NCBI RefSeq assembly: GCF_051020765.1
Contig: NC_134935.1
Span: forward strand, 7,069,579 to 7,133,578
Source: Lasioglossum baleicum
Taxonomy: Eukaryota > Arthropoda > Insecta > Hymenoptera > Halictidae
Direction: 5' to 3'
DNA: 64,000 nt
Part shown: positions 48,095 to 59,392 of the stretch, piece by piece
How the letters are laid out: the number at the start of each line of letters is the position of its first letter
Numbering within the stretch: position 1 is the stretch's first letter
Position numbers and translations under genes: made by a program
The notes under the pieces: model-generated
The model's input: only the letters and a program-made list of their open reading frames with translations
Databases searched by the model: none
What the model was told of the DNA's origin: nothing

Positions 48095-48380
48095 TTTCTT
48101 GAGATCAAATTCACCCTTTCACTGCATTGGACGAGATATCTCGCTTCCACGATGTCGAAGAAACTATTATTACTGATATGAAGTGTTTCAAAAAAAACAG
48201 AAAAGTAAAACAGAAAGGACTTAAAGTTGATAAATATATTAAATACTCCATATTTGATACGATTAGAGTGAAATTGTACTAATTTCTTCATTTCCGAGGT
48301 CCACGGACATTCAGGAAGCAATGTTCGTTGATTAGAAATCGACACGAGAAAGTTCATTTCAGGCAAAATGTGAATTTCTC
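48095..48380 (-). repeat. Dispersed repeat family C, copy at 48 kb
   Basis: On the minus strand GAAATGAACTTTCTCGTGTC then GATTTCTAATCA matches 10268-10310 (GAAATGAACTTTCTCATATC then CATGTCTAATCA). On the plus strand its left part matches the 42-kb copy. It therefore links the 10/28-kb and 42-kb copies into one family. A related stretch (GGACATTTAGGAAGCAATAT) is at 58.13 kb. Confidence 0.65.
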
Positions 48381-49314
48381 GATCCGGACCACTGTGCATG
48401 GTCTACGACTAACTTGTTTCCCTCGTTGCGCGGTTAACGAACAAACGAATCGTATAAATCATCGCCTTTAATCGCTCCCCCGGCGAAACACTCGAGGAAA
48501 GAGCGAGAGCCGCAGTACAGAACGCTCGGGGATCTTCCGGCGCGGCGGAATGGATGGCAACCGTATTGCAAGACACTAAAATTGATATAGTGGCGCGGCT
48601 GCTGGTCCGAGTGAGACTCGCCTTACAAAGGATCGCACAAAGGCGGCGGAAAGTTTGGAAAATGCTCCGGGAAAATTATGGCACTTGTAACGCGGGGATC
48701 CCGGAGTCGTCCTGTACAAACTGTTTGGCTTTGTTGCGCTTTGACCAACACAAAACGCAGCCATCAGCGACGGCGAAACTTGTGTCCGCCGCAGATACTA
48801 CGCTTTTCTATACACGAGACGCATTTTCAAGTGTGGACAAGTGTGCTCGATCCAACTGGGACACTGTCCGCCGAGCCACGTTTTACGATTTGATTAAGTG
48901 CGGAGATTTCGGTGCGCTGGTCGCGATTCGTTTTGTTAATGAGCAAAGGAGTTGTCTGGATAGAATAAATCTGCAATACACGATGCGGGATGTTGCAATT
49001 AGGTTCCTACATATAAAATGTTCGATTTTTAACTGTAACAAAATGGTCGACAAGAACAGAAATCGGTGAAATGCAGATTTTGCATTGAAGTTTAAAAGCG
49101 ATATCATTTACATTTGCACATACGGTATCAGTGTATATCTATAAGTATTGTTCATGGATTTTTTCACATTTTTTGTCGAGGTGCACCGTCATAAAAAGAA
49201 AATAAAAACCGCTTTTTCACGGTGAGTATCAAATACTTTTTTGACATACAGTGAACACAATTATTTTTCGACAAAAAATAAAAATCCCTTTGATTTTTTT
49301 AAATGTGGAAATAT

Positions 49315-49432
49315 ATTTTTTTATGTCATAATGTTCTAGCTGACGTCGAGACGAACTCAATAACCTGCTTTTTTATGATCTTGAGCCGACAAATAACGCC
49401 AAAATAATTTTTTACGGTTTTTTCTGCCAAAT
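49315..49432 (+). repeat. Dispersed repeat family D, copy 2
   Basis: Second copy of the phrase set at 43990-44105, in the same orientation, diverged. No coding sense. Confidence 0.55.
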
Positions 49433-50114
49433 ATCTCACTGTTCCCGGAACTTTGTACTCCATAGCGTCGGGCACCGTTCGCAATGATCAAGTTTCAATT
49501 ATAATTTTCACCTCGTCGCGTCCTCGTGCTCGTCCTCGTCAAGGAAACAACGATTCGATCCGGTTGACCGTTAATTTTGTTTATTCCGGCGAATTCGCGA
49601 GCGACTCGAGCGAGTAAGCTCGAGGCGGAATTCTAAATCCGCAATCTCGGCAACTGAGACAATACCGGCTGCGCTGGCTCCAGAAAGAACCGAGTCTAGC
49701 AAAAGCCCCGGCCCCGTAGTGCAGTCTTTGTGAATGCGTTATTACGCGCTGGAATTTTCATTAGCAAAATTACCCGTCACAATCACGGGAAATTATCTTT
49801 TCGTCAAAGAGAATCTCTGCCTCCGTAGATACTGGTCAACGGGACAACGCTATTTGCACAGCGCGCCTCTTTTCTTTAACAAGAGCGCGAGCCTAACGAG
49901 CTAATCAATTAAGCTCAAAGCGACGTTTCTTGAGAGCCTCGCGATAACGAATGAATTGCCGACTAACGAGCGCCAGAGTGTTTTTCCTACTAGTGTATTT
50001 TTATATATTTTGGCCGTGATGCCCGTCGACGATGGAAAAACGTGTTTACTCTTCCGTACCGGGCTTTGAAAACTGTTATGATATCGCGAACGTTTGTTGA
50101 TGTAAACGAACTCA

Positions 50115-50127
50115 CCCCCCCCCCCCC
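50115..50127. repeat. Poly-C run, 13 bases
   Basis: Thirteen consecutive C bases. Likely polymorphic and prone to sequencing or assembly error. Confidence 0.9.
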
Positions 50128-50224
50128 GCTACTCTATGAATTCGGAATTCGTGGATGACTACGCCCACTACGGCTCGTGATTTTCCATCGACTTTCCAAA
50201 AATCCAAACAGAAAATAACGTTCT

Positions 50225-51026
50225 ACTTGCAGATAAGAAATAGTAAATTATTCGCGGAATTATTTCATTGATTTTTGCGTCAACTGGATGTATACCTGAT
50301 CGTATGTTAAACTTCAAGCTTCCAAATAAAAAAAATTAATTGTTTGCTAATGGTTAAAGTTGCAGATAAGAAATAGTAAATTATTCGCGGGATTATTTCA
50401 TTGATTATTGCTTCAACTGGATGTATACCAGATCATATGTCAAATTTCAAGCTTTCAAATAAAAAAAATTAATTGTTTGGAAGTGGTTAAAGTTGCAGAT
50501 GAGAAATAGTAAATTATTCGCGGAATTATTTCATTGATTTTTGCGTCAACTGGATGTATACCTGATCGTATGTTAAACTTCAAGCTTCCAAATAAAAAAA
50601 ATTAATTGTTTGCTAATGGTTAAAGTTGCAGATAAGAAATAGTAAATTATTCGCGGGATTATTTCATTGATTATTGCTTCAACTGGATGTATACCAGATC
50701 ATATGTCAAATTTCAAGCTTTCAAATAAAAAAAATTAATTGTTTGGAAGTGGTTAAAGTTGCAGATGAGAAATAGTAAATTATTCGCGAAATTATTTCAA
50801 TGATTATTGCGTCAACTGGATGTATAACAGGCCGTATATTAAACTTCAAGCTTTCAAATAAAAAAAATTAATTGTCTGAAGATGGTTAAAGTTGTAGATA
50901 AGAAATAGTAAATTATTCGCGGGATTATTTCATTGATTATTGTTTCAACTGGATGTATAGCAGACCGTATGTCAAACTTCAAGCTTTCAAATAAATAAAA
51001 TTAATTGTCTGAAAATGGTTAAAGTT
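50225..51026. repeat. 133-bp tandem repeat, six units, ABAB pattern
   Basis: The phrase CAGATAAGAAATAGTAAATT or a close variant begins at 50230, 50363, 50496, 50629, 50762 and 50895, exactly 133 bases apart each time. Units 1 and 3 share AAGCTTCCAAATAAA and TTTGCTAATGG; units 2 and 4 share GATTATTGCTTCAACTGG and TTTGGAAGTGG. Thus the first four units form two copies of a 266-base dimer, and units 5 and 6 are more diverged. Satellite-like, AT-rich apart from a fixed ATTCGCG. No coding sense. Confidence 0.97.
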
Positions 51027-53629
51027 TAGCAGAATTTCGACAAAACCTGAGACCCTTGGATAGAGCACGCGGATCCAGTGGCGGACCGATTAAACGTCAC
51101 AGTCAACAGCCAGTGGGGGATCGAATGAAGTTAGACGTCGCGAGGATAATAACGTAGAAATGACGCGGGAGTGGTTCCGCGAGGAATGGCTCGCAATTAA
51201 CGTTGCATTGGGATAATGGAGGGAATCCCGCCACGGAGCCATTGAACGGTGCAACGATTTTTCTTCTGGCGGGAGTGGCTGCGATTTTTCCCGCGGGACG
51301 ATTTTTCCTTACCCGTTTCACTGAATCCCGTGGAACGGGTAGCTTAAACGCCGCTAACGAGCTGATTCGGAGCGCGGAGACGCGGCGTCATTAGTCGATA
51401 ATTATCGAAGTAGGTATCGAACGTGCACGGGGAAACAATGCGCTGCTTGAGAATTTAAAGTACCCGGACACTTAGTCTCTGTCTACCGTTCCCGACATTT
51501 CCATAAACACATTCCGTTTTTTGTAACACTGTGACATTTCCCACGATCGTTCAAGAAATTTGCATTCTCGCAAACTATAGCGTTCGTTCGATGAAACGTT
51601 AAAAAATATCGTAATAATATATTCTCATGAAGACGCGAAAATAAAGTTTTAATTACCTGCGAAATGGAGCTCGGTATAGACGAAATCAGATCTCTGAATT
51701 TCGTTTTATCTGAAATAGAAAAGCGATCCTATCCGTTGAATTTTAATTTTTGTGTAATTTTATGTGCCGGTTTCCGCAGTATTTTTACCTAACGGAACCA
51801 CGTAGAATGTTTTAAAATTTGCTGCATGCACTTTGCGGTTGCTGACAGCTCCAATCTACCTAGTGCGAATTTGTGTTACATTTTTCATGCCACCCGCCAC
51901 AAACCTTATCAACAACCACCGCCGCCTTCTCGTTTACTTTTCATTACCACTTTCACGTTCGTTTTTCCGTGCTTTTCATTCCAATGAGAGTAATCGTTCA
52001 TAAGAAATATCACTTTGAAACTAATTCTCATCGGTTTGGAAAAAGGGTGACACCTTCCTTTGCACGTCTGTAAAATCACAACCATTTTTAACATATTCTA
52101 CAACATATTCAAATTAGAATAAAATCCGAGACAGTACTCCAAAAAGTATCCAATTTCGCTTAGAATGTAACATCGAAAAATCCAGACCCTTAACAAAAAT
52201 TCTCCGGACGCGATAAAAAGTAGGACAAGTCCGGGGAATTTTTTTGGAAGTTGTTGAATGCTGCGTTCGGATGCGTTTCGTGTAATTCGTCAAGCAACAG
52301 TTATTTTGCAAACACGGGTACTGAAAACGGGCGCGATTCATGCCGAAATTTTAATTAGTCGCTCCGTTGAATGAGGACAGTTGTCGAGTATCCTGTGGGG
52401 GAGAGGCTGATATAAAACTTTCGATGCGGAGTGCCAACTACGCGGGACTCGTTAGCGTGCCGTAAAAGTATCACCTGTCTCATAAACTGGTCATTTGAAA
52501 GGGAATTTCCCCCCATCCGAGCTGCTTACTCACTTTTCATCCTTCCTGTTTACCCGGCCGTATATTTCCCGCGAACAAGCGAACAATTATTGCGCGAGGG
52601 CCCATTTATCAAAACGTCTCCGCGGCTGCGAATATCATCGGGAAATTTCGCTGGTTCGGCCTGATGCACTACATCGTACCCGGCCCGACGTCACCCGTGC
52701 TCTTTCCAATTTCCTAGATAGATATTGATGAAGTCTCCTTTGTCCTGACATTAATAAGATTACACAAATTATGGCCAGTCATTGATCAAATTTGAAACAG
52801 CTCGTGGAAGTTGTAACGTTGTTCCCGGCAAAGATAAATACCTGCCGTAAACTAACGGAACATTGGCAGGCTTTTGTGATATTTTATGACGGTGCACACC
52901 CAATAATGGAATACGCCATATGCAGTTGAAGTGTTCACATATTTGTTTCAACAAACACTTGCTGCAAGCACATAGAAATTCATATTATTAAATTACGTGG
53001 ACAGAAAGAAAGTTTTAATATTCTAATCATTTGATCGTGTAATCAAAAACACAAAATGCTACGTTGTTGTGAACTTATCCTTTATCTACAGATGTTCATT
53101 TCGTATGTCCAACTGTAGTCTAATAGTGGTCAAATACTACAAATAGATTTCAACGTACCGACTAAATCACAACCTTGTTTATCCTACTGTGTATCTCGAA
53201 CAAGCTGTCGCATTATTTCTGCCTGGGTAGTTAATCAACGTTTATGATAATTAGGCACCCAGCGTATTCGCCTGTAGGCAGGCGGCTTTAATAAAATAAC
53301 ATTCTCGCAATTATCGATTGCGGTTTTGTCAGATTCGGAACTGGCAAAACTGTTTCGCCCTGGACGAGGAATAACTTTTTCATATTGTGGCTAAACTGCG
53401 GAACTCTTGTAAATCGTACACGTTGTTACAGTACAGAATTAGATTGAAGCAATATAAAAGATTATCGATTGCTCGCAAATTTTCACACGCTACAAGCGCA
53501 CATATTCCTAAAATTTTTGGAATTATGTAACCGTGGAATTCAACACGAAACGCGCCCAGCACTAAAGGTAAATGCACCACTGACGCGATTCAATTTATTT
53601 AAATTTTGCGCTGTTGTTATCCCAATATA
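51027..53629. other. Gene-free segment
   Basis: CpG-rich at 51.05-51.45 and 52.4-52.7 kb, AT-rich elsewhere. Short frames on both strands, none recognised. No further copy of the 133-bp unit is seen. Confidence 0.4.
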
Positions 53630-53734
53630 CAGCGTGTCCCACCTGACTTGAACATTTTGAATATTGAATTGTTAAAGTAACAACTTTTATTTTGCCTAAA
53701 GATTTAAGATGGGTAAAATGATCGGTCCACCCAG
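53630..53734. mobile_element. Short MITE, 105 bp, TA target
   Basis: The left end CAGCGTGTCCCACC and the right end read inverted, CTGGGTGGACCG, are similar over the first dozen bases, each adjoining TATA. The interior includes GATTTAAGATGGGTAAAATG. The terminal match is weaker than in the 13-kb and 18.7-kb MITEs. Confidence 0.55.
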
Positions 53735-54889
53735 TATACTATTCTGCAGATCCGGATATTTTCTAGGTAGCCAATCAACGACCACCGCGTACGGCACACT
53801 GCATAGCTACGTTACTGTGATGTTCGGGTTTTCTCCATATTAGGTGCCACGGTACCTGCTGCGCCGGGCAGGTAGGTAAACGTGATATTCGAGATTTTAC
53901 GTCATCGCCACGCTTAAAACTACGGTTCTCAACGTCCTCTGATCCACAATTAAACCGTAAGTATTACGATACCTCGTTGAAACTCGTTTACAGTAGCCAC
54001 ACCCGTGAGGCGTTTTGATTCGTCGTTAATCCTCGTGTTCATCCGGCGATTCGTCAGATAAAAGCTTGGCCAGAACCGGCCGTTTGCCTGCATGAATTAT
54101 TAATCGCGAGCAAGCGCGTTTATCGCCGCAGCAAAACACGCTTAATTCCCCAGGCGATGCGTCAAGCGTCTCGAAAATCCATGCAACCAGCCCTCCCCGT
54201 GTTTTATAGTCCCGTTGTTGCACCGCGAACTTTATTTCTCACACTTACGTGCTGTAAAGCGGCGTTCGAAGTCCGCGAAGGCCCCGCAAGTTTCGTTTCG
54301 AGTAAATAAATTAGAAACTTGCTAACGCACGGCCAACAGATGCTTAACTCATCCTGCAGTTAAGTACCTGCTGGCGCGGCTGATGATAGCGCTAGCCCGT
54401 CGTGCTACCGCTGCTGCCCTGATTTTATCTGCTCGCAAATGAACCGCATTTGCTAGCCGGTATACCATTGATCGCCGTGGCTGATCGTCGAATTACGGTC
54501 GACGTTCTTGACCGAGAACGCCAAGAATCCACCCTGCGCGATTCGTACGAATTTCCTTTCGCCATGCACGCGGAAATTATTGTTCTACTTCAATTATTCA
54601 TCGGATTCTGATGGAGCAACGCTGGACGCACCGCCGCACATTGAAAATGGATAATACTTTCATATACTCCTCTTTGAGAATGTTTACCGAGCCTAATTAT
54701 ACCAAGAATAATTCATTCAACAGTGATATAAGCAAACGTGAAAACTCCCAATCCGTAACAAGGCGAAATCATACGTTTATATTCGTTATAAAGAATCTTT
54801 AATCCCTTGCCGTATTTTAACGAGTCCGGCTCGTCATGAAGACAATTAAATTAATTAAAAAAGAAGATTTAATCAAAAAAGATAATTAA
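53735..54889. other. Gene-free segment
   Basis: CpG-rich to about 54.6 kb, then AT-rich. The 63-codon frame at 54611-54802 is unrecognised. Nothing else seen. Confidence 0.4.
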
Positions 54890-54910
54890 AAAACTTCTTG
54901 CAGTCTAGTA

Positions 54911-55057
54911 ATGTTTAGAAGTAAATTAAAATTCGAAATGGTAGATAATCCTAATGAAGCGACAACAAGATCAGGAACAACTCTCGATGTAGTATTTGCA
55001 AGACATTTAGACTATTTATACCATATTTTAGCTATCACAAGACAATTGTTTCAATGA
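54911..55057 (+). pseudogene. EEP-like endonuclease C-terminal fragment, frameshifted copy
   Basis: A 48-residue frame beginning MFRSKLKFEMV and containing NEATTRSGTTLDVVFARHLD. After that a short deletion relative to the other arm shifts the frame, and the expected S-x-x-S-x-H signature is lost before the stop. It is a dead copy of the 55228-55401 fragment. Confidence 0.65.
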
Positions 55058-55227
55058 TAGAGTCATAGAAGATCGTAGAGAAAATATGAACGATCAAAAT
55101 TTGCGACGCAAAGAAGGAGAGCCTATGGAAAATGCTATGAAGTATGTCTCTTTCTTTCCCATGTGCTCTCCTTCTTTGCGACGCAAATTTTGATCGTTCA
55201 TTATTTTTTTCTATGTTCTATGATTTT

Positions 55228-55401
55228 CTATGATTCTATAATTGAAACAATTGGCTTGTGATTGCTAAAATATGATATAAATATTCTTGATTCAATTTTG
55301 TCTAAATATCTTGCAAATACTGCATCGAGAGTTGTTCCTGATCTTGTTGTCGCTTCATTAGGATTATTTACCATTTCCAATCTTAATTTACTTCTAAACA
55401 T
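55228..55401 (-). pseudogene. EEP-like endonuclease C-terminal fragment
   Basis: A 57-residue minus-strand frame from ATG to TAG; without requiring ATG it stays open upstream to about 55.49 kb. Key parts are GTTLDAVFARYLD and, 9 residues later, ISYFSNHKPIVS. The T-x-x-D-x-[IV]-F element followed by S-x-H-[KR]-P matches the last two motifs of endonuclease/exonuclease/phosphatase (EEP) domains as found in retroelement and helicase-associated nucleases; the usual SDH reads SNH here. A whole EEP domain is over 200 residues, so only the end remains. Family membership is inferred from short motifs; the source element (LINE, Helitron-like or other) is not determined. Confidence 0.55.
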
Positions 55402-55437
55402 TACTAGACTGCAAGAAGTTTTACTTCTGCCGCACGT

Positions 55438-57583
55438 GGTTTTCCACGCGTATGTTTTTTTACTTACTTGACACCTGTCAAAATTTTTCAGGTTAGTTTA
55501 GAACAAGGGTCTGGATAATCGTTTGTAAATCTTTCAGTCGGAACATTCTATATGTTATCCAATTGCAAATGTTCACAAATTAACTCTGGTTAATTAGTTA
55601 TTAACAATTGTTGTGCGGGCTGATTGTTTCGGAAGCTCCCATAATGCGTAAGACAAGGAGGATCGAACTGTGCGACAAGGGCAGACATACATAACATACC
55701 ACTTTTCAAAAATTTGTTAATAACTAACAATTTAAGCATCAAACCTGCATAAAACTGAAATGGGAATGTAGCCAAGGCTTCATTTTACAGTCTACAATCT
55801 TAAAAATACACCAATGAAGTCTTTAGAGTTAGTAAATTAATTATGAAAATGTTACTTGTCAAACTATTCGAGGTTATTCGCGAAATTTCGTCACTTCCGT
55901 AACGCTAGAAAATTGTAGCCCCCTCAGCAAAGAAGTTTCACATCAACAAAACCCAATAAATATGAATGTTATGCCTTTCTTTTTGAATGAAATAAAATTT
56001 GATTCGTATGTAAAAAAGTTTCACTTCAAAAGTATAAATTTTCTTTTCTCTTCTACGACATTTTTGGAGATAAAGACGTTTTAATCGCTGTATCTATAAA
56101 GAACATGATACGGCAAGGAATTAAGCTTCTATGCACGATATTCAATATTATAACATAAGTTAATCCTAGAGACATTTCCGTGGGTCTTGCATTAGCGGAC
56201 CGGAATCAGTGACAGACGTCGGTAGTCTCGTTTCGCGACTCGCAATAATTCGATTTCGAGGCGGAAGAATGCTCGCGGGACTCGCGTCGAAACGCCGCGT
56301 CGTAAAAGCGGAGCTAATTTCATTCGGGATTCGTCCGGCATTTATGGAGGATCTCTCCGGTTCCGTAAACAGCGACGGTGGGCGTTCGGGCCCGTTCATT
56401 AGCCGTTCCTACCGCGCGTCGAATTTACTTTGAACTTCGAGCCGGTGCTCGAAGACGGTCAGCGCGTTGCCTGGGAATCTGCGATTAATTGTCCGTGAGC
56501 GTAAAGTTACGAAGGTTCCGGCGTACCGAAAGTCGAGCGAGCGAAGGACAAGCGTGGGCGCATAGTTTTCCGAAGAATCGCTTACTGTTTCAGCCGGAAC
56601 GGATCGATAGTCCTGCTAACGGTTGTTCCCGTTGCCGATATTAAGTACAACAACGCCGGCCGATTAGGATCGGCTCTAGCCTGCTTCCGGGGTTGCTCGA
56701 CCTCCTGCTCTTCCGCGCGGTCGAGTTCTCTCGTAAAGATACCGGCGATCGTAAAACTAATGCCGTAATCGCAACGCCGCGACGAACCTTTGCAATTATA
56801 CTTCGGAAATTTTTTCGTAAGAACACGACACTCCTACCACTCCATCTAATTTAGGCACCCTCTCATCGGAGACGCGAAGACTGTATCTACGTTCCTCCTT
56901 CGAGAACAGTTACTATGATTCAGCAGAGTCTTCAGATTATTATAAAATAAAAAAAATATTCATTCATTCAAAAATATATTAATTCTAACAATATCATCTC
57001 CAGATGAGGGGAATTGATTCGAGTCGAGGGGAAAACATTAACCCCCTCCCTCTGCCTCTCTCGCATAGTTGTTGCCAATAAATATAATGACGGGTTTAAT
57101 GCATTTAGGAGAAGAATGAGACGACGAAATACGAAATTTTAGAACGCCACACACTGGTCCACGCGCTCGACCTAGCTGTTCATTAATATTTTAGCAATTT
57201 AGGTCGTTGGATTCGTTCTGATATCAGCTACAATATTATGAAGTCAAACATACATATTGGCTTTTAAAAATTCGAGGTGACTAATTATTTATGCATTAAA
57301 AATTTCCTTGTTAATTTTTTAGATTGAAATTTGTAGACTGCTGAATGTTGATTAAATTTTGTTTAAAACATTTTCTTCTCAGATTATCGGAAGTGTCTGA
57401 TAAATCACGTTCAGGTTTTAAATAAACACAATAATTAATCATTTTTGAAGTAATGGATTTTATAAACATAATTAAAAATATTTTATTTAAAACTGTGCGA
57501 AAAATAAATATTAACTGTAAAAAACAAAAATATAATTTTTATTGTATAAACAACAATAACAATTGACGTTATATTATATATTA
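55438..57583. other. Gene-free segment
   Basis: AT-rich to 56.1 kb, CpG-rich 56.15-56.85 kb with open frames on both strands, then AT-rich. No gene or transposon recognised. Confidence 0.4.
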
Positions 57584-57799
57584 TTATATTGACAAATCAT
57601 TATTGTCATCACTTTCTTCTTCAACATCTTTCAATATTAATTGTTCGACTGCATCATCAAAATGCCAGAGGTTCGGCCGCAATTCAGGCGACACATACTC
57701 TTTAAACAATAATAACTTGTGTACCGGGGCCGAATGGGATGTGATTCTTGCATGATTTCGTAGAGAAAAGAACGCTGATAATAATGCACCTTGATACAA
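57584..57799 (-). pseudogene. Unrecognised open frame with acidic tail
   Basis: A 71-codon minus-strand frame without ATG, open a few codons further upstream to a stop. It reads as protein-like: a mixed hydrophobic and basic segment (around SLRNHARITS), LRPNLWHFDDAVEQLI, then an acidic end (KDVEEESDDNNDLSI) before the stop. The setting is AT-rich, where a chance frame with this composition is less expected. It could be the C-terminal exon or tail of a transposon protein. I do not recognise the family. Confidence 0.25.
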
Positions 57800-59114
57800 T
57801 GTGGGACAATGAGGGACTCAAAAGATCTCCTTTACTAAAGATTGAAAACTATGAAGATTCTCTTCAGTTTATTGAGCATTGTTATCTCAATAAATTATAA
57901 ATATTAAATCTTTTAGTACAAAAGATATATTCTAAATATAGACAAATACTATTCATTTGCAGCAAAAATGGACACATAATATTAAATAGATTCTCCAGGG
58001 TATCAATAAGAGAAAAGAGGTAATTTTTTCGGTGGGAAATAGGATTCATAAAATGTTGATTTTTAAATGCTTGTTCTAATCACAATTTTTAATAAATCGC
58101 ATTAAAATTTCATCGTTTTCGAATGTCATGGACATTTAGGAAGCAATATATGTATATACATTCAATAAACATCGATTTGGGCAAGTTGCTTTTTTAGCAA
58201 ATGAACAGCTAGATCGAGCGCGAAAACCAGTGTGCGCCGCACTATTTCGTTATTTTCTGCGTAAAAAGATCATTCAGGATAAAAGAAATGTTTTACTTCA
58301 TTTCTGCTAGTTGCGTTTGAAGATCAGCAGTCTAATAATGACATCATAACGGAGGTCTGCCAGAAACGTTCTCTAAGAAGCATCAACGAAGTCCGACTCG
58401 AGCGGGGGTTACCCGATCACATAATCTACCCCTGTACTTTCGAGCCCAGTTGCAAGGGTTTCTAGCGCCCTCTTCGCTCCTTTTCCTTCGGTGCCCACGT
58501 CCGTGCACGTCGCGTCGCAGCAAAATTGGCTTCGTTATACCGGCGAGTGTTCGATTCCCGATACAGGACCGGGCCAATTTCTACACAGCCGTGGCCTCAC
58601 CACTTCAGTACCGTCGATGGGGTGTTATGCATGCCTCCTAATGATTGAGCCAGCCGCGACGACGAGCAGATCGCTCAAACTACCGTCAACCGTGTCGACG
58701 ACTCGTTAACGCATTAGAAACTCCGCGAGTCTCCCTCGACGCGCGACTCAATGCCATCCTTTGGACGGTGTATGTGTATTATGCGCGTCGGTGTCGCAGT
58801 GATGCGCACGTGCCTCCACCGTGCACATTGCACACACGTTCTCTCGCCCCTGTTTCGCGCGATCTTATCCCTCGCGAGACTGCACACGCGACCGAATCGT
58901 CGATATTACCGGCGAAATTAGTGGTATCGAGTCTCTACTCGTGCACGGAACTGCGATCCCGTTTCTTCCATCGTTTCTACGTGCTCCCGGATTCGCACGA
59001 GCTTCTGAACCGCTCTGCCTGCTACCGGAAATACGAGGTTTCGTAAAAAATTTTTAGTGTTTATCAAAAAATATTTATTCATTCATCAATATTAATTTTG
59101 TCCTCTTCAAAGTA
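57800..59114. other. Gene-free segment with a family A end
   Basis: AT-rich to 58.35 kb, including family C-like phrases at 58.13 kb and a family A end at 58311-58334 (GAAGATCAGCAGTCTAATAA). From 58.38 to 59.04 kb it is CpG-rich with overlapping frames up to 133 codons, none recognised. The TTCGATTCC at about 58.55 kb resembles a tRNA B-box but no A-box or cloverleaf is present. Confidence 0.4.
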
Positions 59115-59392
59115 CAGTAAAGTCGCGATAGTAATATCGCATACCGACATTATTTCTTTATGACTGCGTCTACCGCGCCGACTGGCCGAGAGATCAATCG
59201 AAAGCCTAACGTAGAGAAGGACAGCATGTAAGTACGGATCAAAGAGAACACGCGGGCCTTTGAAATGTGCCGGCGACGGCGACTGTCCGCGTCTCTTTCT
59301 TTCCCATACGCTGTCCTTGGTCGGCAGTGGAGTGGGTAGGCACCTGACAACTATCGCATACCCGGTCGTTGACAACTATCGCGACTTTACTG
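59115..59392. mobile_element. Pogo-type MITE, 278 bp, TA target
   Basis: Perfect 18-base ends CAGTAAAGTCGCGATAGT, inverted at 59375-59392. TA outside each (59113-59114 and 59393-59394). An ATATCGCATACC / CTATCGCATACC motif recurs just inside. Ends beginning CAGT with TA targets suit pogo/Tigger derivatives. The interior has frames up to 98 codons but no transposase motif. Confidence 0.92.

Larger units (their letters stand above)
46672..50114. other. Gene-free segment with dispersed repeats
   Basis: Contains family C-related sequence (48.1-48.38 kb, minus orientation) and family D (49.3-49.43 kb). The 171-codon ATG-led frame at 48554-49069 matches nothing recognised and shows no splice or promoter context I can defend. 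CpG-rich at 48.4-48.9 and 49.5-50.0 kb. Confidence 0.35.
54890..55437. repeat. Inverted duplication of an endonuclease-like fragment
   Basis: Arms 54890-55130 and about 55150-55437 are inverted copies, nearly identical in long stretches: CTTCTTGCAGTCTAGTAATG, GATCAGGAACAACTCTCGAT, GAACGATCAAAATTTGCG and CGCAAAGAAGGAGAGC. The left arm has lost about 16 bases relative to the right. Each arm carries the same coding remnant reading towards the centre. The high arm identity implies a fairly recent inverted duplication or gene conversion between arms. Transcription through it would give a long hairpin RNA. Confidence 0.92.

Noticed and set aside
48554..49069. 171-codon ATG-led open frame
   Set aside because: No family recognised and composition drifts along its length from CpG-rich to AT-rich, with no sign of a conserved core. 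It could only be revived by transcripts or homologues.
50225..51026. CRISPR array
   Set aside because: Regular spacing could suggest one, but the whole 133-base unit is repeated with no unique spacers, and the DNA is eukaryotic.
54895..54910. GCAGTCTAGTAAT at the outer tips of the inverted duplication resembles family A hAT ends
   Set aside because: The similarity is 13 bases, lies within the open coding frame of the fragment (SLVM), and the rest of the family A end (GATCC and upstream) is absent. Chance or a shared short word is more likely.
58540..58580. Possible tRNA B-box (TTCGATTCC)
   Set aside because: No matching A-box at the right distance and no cloverleaf can be drawn. The same holds for the TTCGAATC palindrome at 1872-1889 and GGATCGATCCC at about 31.30 kb.
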